Source: Bacteroidales bacterium UBA1256
GTDB taxonomy: Bacteria > Bacteroidota > Bacteroidia > Bacteroidales > Paludibacteraceae
DNA length: 8,993 nt
Reading direction: 5' to 3'
NCBI GenBank assembly: GCA_002308195.1
Contig: DBVU01000066.1
Coordinates: 196 to 9,188 of the forward strand
Both the position numbers and the translations under genes were made by a program. The first letter of the stretch is position 1, and the number at the start of each line of letters is the position of its first letter. Of the stretch, positions 7,550 to 8,993 are shown one piece after another. Under the pieces are notes generated by a model. That model searched no databases. It worked only from the letters and a program-made list of their open reading frames with translations, and was not told the DNA's origin.

Positions 7550-7867
7550 TTAGTTTAGGATTTTGGTTGGTGGTTTAGTGTTTTCTTGCAGCGTACTGCC
7601 GTACGTGCGTAGTGTCTCTGTCACTTGTGACTGCCGCGTGTGGTCGGTCAACCGAGCGCTGATGGTCATGTACTGGAATTTTGCATCCAGCATTTCTTTC
7701 TTGGTGTCCGTTAGTCGGTGCTGCTGTTTGACAGATTGATAGCCGGTTAGGATGTAGATGAAGACAAGTCCCACAATTAGGCCGATCAATGGATATTGCG
7801 CCCTTAGACGCTTGCTTCGGAGCAAGTCGCCGTTCAGCCAGGATTGTATGTTGTGGGTATCTGCCAT
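7550..7867 (-). CDS. FtsL-like divisome protein (small bitopic membrane protein)
   Basis: A 105-residue protein with a polar, basic cytoplasmic N-terminus (about 1-25), one transmembrane helix (about 26-42) and a periplasmic part rich in Gln, Lys, Asp and Thr that could form a coiled coil (about 44-80). The C-terminus has Lys-Pro-Pro-Thr-Lys-Ile-Leu near its end, similar to the Pro-Pro tail I associate with Bacteroidota FtsL-like proteins. FtsL proteins diverge strongly, so the identification rests on size, topology and position between rsmH and ftsI, where ftsL sits in most bacteria. The expected role is to link and activate the FtsW-FtsI synthase with FtsB and FtsQ partners; this is inferred. 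It starts one base after the rsmH stop and ends two bases before ftsI. It could be called a hypothetical membrane protein by a strict homology search. Confidence 0.85.
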   Translation of the reverse strand: MADTHNIQSWLNGDLLRSKRLRAQYPLIGLIVGLVFIYILTGYQSVKQQHRLTDTKKEMLDAKFQYMTISARLTDHTRQSQVTETLRTYGSTLQENTKPPTKILN

Positions 7868-7868
7868 C

Positions 7869-8849
7869 TTATTTCTTTTCAGCCACGCGCAGTTTTGCGC
7901 TTCGACTTCGTGGATTGCGTTCTACTTCTTCGTCGCTTGCCACAAGGCCTTTCTCTATCAGAGTGAATGGTGTTAGTATGTTTCCGTAGAAATCTTTCTC
8001 TATGTTGCCTTCCAAGTTCCCGCTCCTTAGGAAATTCTTAACCAATCGGTCTTCCAGCGAATGGTAGGTTAAGATAGCGATTCGTCCACCTGGTTTCAGC
8101 AGGTCTTTGGCGGCAACCAACATCTCGCGCAACGCGCCCAACTCATCGTTCACTTCGATTCGCAATGCTTGAAAGATCTTCGCCATCTCTTTTTTTTGTT
8201 GCGGCAGAATCTCTATTTCACCATCTGTTACTGTGAGCGTGGGAACGATGCTCTTTACCAATTCTTCGGTCCGTTCTATGGCCTTCTCCGCACGCGCTTT
8301 GCAGATGGTCCTTGCTATCTGTCGCCCGTTTTTCAATTCTCCGTAAAGCCAGAAGATCTGTGCCAGTTCTTCTTCACTGTAATTGTTTACAATATCAGCC
8401 GCCGTACACTTGCTAGTTTGATTCATTCGCATATCCAGCGGTGCAGAGTAGCGAAAACTGAATCCGCGTTCAGGGCAATCGAAATGATGAAAACTAACAC
8501 CCAAATCCGCCAGCAATCCATCTATCTCCTTCACACCGTAGTAGTCCATCCAATTCCGCAAATAGCGGAAATTGCTATGCACGAACTCCCAATGTGTGTC
8601 GCCGTATAGTATCGTTCCTTCGCCTTTCTTCGCGCGTTCTTCTTCCGCTTGATGCGCATCAATGTCCTGATCGAACGAATAGAGCCGGCCACTGTTTTCT
8701 TTGTTTCCCAACTCACGCATCTTTTCTACAATCGCCCGGCTGTGACCTCCGCCGCCGAATGTGACATCCACATACACGCCGTTCGCCTTGATGGCTAAAC
8801 CATCAATCGTCTCTTTCAACATCGCCGGTATGTGGTACACGTTTGTCAT
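7869..8849 (-). CDS. rsmH: RsmH (MraW), 16S rRNA m4C1402 N4-methyltransferase
   Basis: A SAM-dependent methyltransferase that methylates N4 of C1402 in 16S rRNA, in the decoding centre. The 326-residue length fits the family. It opens with HIPAMLKET (6-14), then DVTFGGGGHS (28-37), the SAM-binding glycine loop. SFDQD (58-62) is the acidic motif after strand 2. LLADLGVSFHHFD (112-124) and RGFSFR (128-133) with PLDMRM (137-142) are highly conserved RsmH blocks. LTYHSLEDRLVKNF (260-273) is the C-terminal catalytic-domain signature, and NPRSRSAKLR (312-321) the conserved end. The ATG at 8849 lies directly before the conserved HIPxMLKE block and 15 nt after the mraZ stop. No Shine-Dalgarno is visible. 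The ftsL-like gene follows after one base. Confidence 0.98.
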   Translation of the reverse strand: MTNVYHIPAMLKETIDGLAIKANGVYVDVTFGGGGHSRAIVEKMRELGNKENSGRLYSFDQDIDAHQAEEERAKKGEGTILYGDTHWEFVHSNFRYLRNWMDYYGVKEIDGLLADLGVSFHHFDCPERGFSFRYSAPLDMRMNQTSKCTAADIVNNYSEEELAQIFWLYGELKNGRQIARTICKARAEKAIERTEELVKSIVPTLTVTDGEIEILPQQKKEMAKIFQALRIEVNDELGALREMLVAAKDLLKPGGRIAILTYHSLEDRLVKNFLRSGNLEGNIEKDFYGNILTPFTLIEKGLVASDEEVERNPRSRSAKLRVAEKK

Positions 8850-8864
8850 AAACTTGAGATCAGC

Positions 8865-8993
8865 CTATTTCTCCTCACTTTTGCGCTTCATTCTCTGACG
8901 TAAACGAGCTGCTAATTCGCTCTGACTGAGGCGTTTGGAAGCAAAGGTCTCCGGTGCCCATAGCGCAAAGCGATTTAGCATGCCTACAAACAG
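8865..8993 (-). CDS. mraZ: MraZ, C-terminal 42 residues, cut by window edge
   Basis: On the minus strand an open frame enters at the right edge and ends with TAG at 8867-8865. It encodes 42 residues starting LFVGMLNRFALWAPETF, which matches the end of the second MraZ (AbrB/SpoVT-like) domain, where a G-x-x-N-x-F/I-E-I-W-like stretch is typical. The tail is basic and charged (RLRQRMKRKSEEK). MraZ is a ring-forming DNA-binding protein that in several bacteria regulates the dcw operon by binding repeats upstream of its own gene; that promoter region is outside the window. The place directly before rsmH is the standard one for mraZ and supports the call. The DNA-binding residues of the first domain cannot be checked. 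Confidence 0.87.
   Translation of the reverse strand: MFVGMLNRFALWAPETFASKRLSQSELAARLRQRMKRKSEEK

Noticed and set aside
8169..8609. Plus-strand open frame of 146 codons inside rsmH
   Set aside because: It mirrors the conserved RsmH coding region, with no recognisable product.
1..8993. Possible hidden novel system, CRISPR array, mobile element, tRNA or rRNA
   Set aside because: About 99% of the window is explained by conserved dcw genes on one strand. I saw no regularly spaced repeats, transposase signatures, attachment-site-like repeats or structured RNA gene.

Overview
The window is a stretch of a division and cell wall (dcw) cluster. All genes lie on the minus strand, so transcription runs from the right end to the left end. 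In transcription order they are mraZ (3' end only), rsmH (mraW), a small ftsL-like gene, ftsI (division transpeptidase), murE, mraY, murD, ftsW and murG (5' end only). Both terminal genes are cut by the window edges, not broken.

The organism is most likely a member of Bacteroidota, probably order Bacteroidales. This is inferred from several points. The gene order has no murF between murE and mraY. MraY is long (423 aa), with an extra segment in its middle third and a C-terminal LHDHFR motif. FtsW carries SRGGTS where proteobacteria usually have SYGGSS. The FtsL-like protein has a Bacteroidota-style Lys-Pro-Pro-x-Lys-Ile tail. No start codon is preceded by a clear Shine-Dalgarno sequence. The MurE DNPR motif indicates a meso-diaminopimelate peptidoglycan, so the cell is expected to be Gram-negative.

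Layout from right to left: 8993-8865 mraZ end; 8849-7869 rsmH; 7867-7550 ftsL-like; 7547-5748 ftsI; 5741-4290 murE; 4256-2985 mraY; 2985-1702 murD; 1674-433 ftsW; 431-1 murG start. Junctions are 15, 1, 2, 6, 33, -1 (overlap), 27 and 1 nt, so only about 85 bases are non-coding. This points to a single polycistronic transcript with translational coupling. I see no internal promoter or terminator, RNA gene, repeat array, mobile element or sign of transfer.

The genes form a coherent pathway. MurD and MurE add D-Glu and meso-DAP to the cytoplasmic UDP-MurNAc peptide. MraY moves the finished pentapeptide precursor onto undecaprenyl phosphate (lipid I), and MurG adds GlcNAc (lipid II). The SEDS polymerase FtsW and its partner transpeptidase FtsI then build and cross-link septal peptidoglycan, with the FtsL-like protein as a probable divisome scaffold. 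MraZ and RsmH are the usual regulator and 16S rRNA methyltransferase at the head of the cluster.

I found no previously undescribed system; this is an ordinary, well-conserved core region. The points worth a second look are family-level: an FtsI with no room for the C-terminal PASTA domain expected in many Bacteroidota homologues, the MraY insertion and its His-Asp-His motif, and the missing murF.
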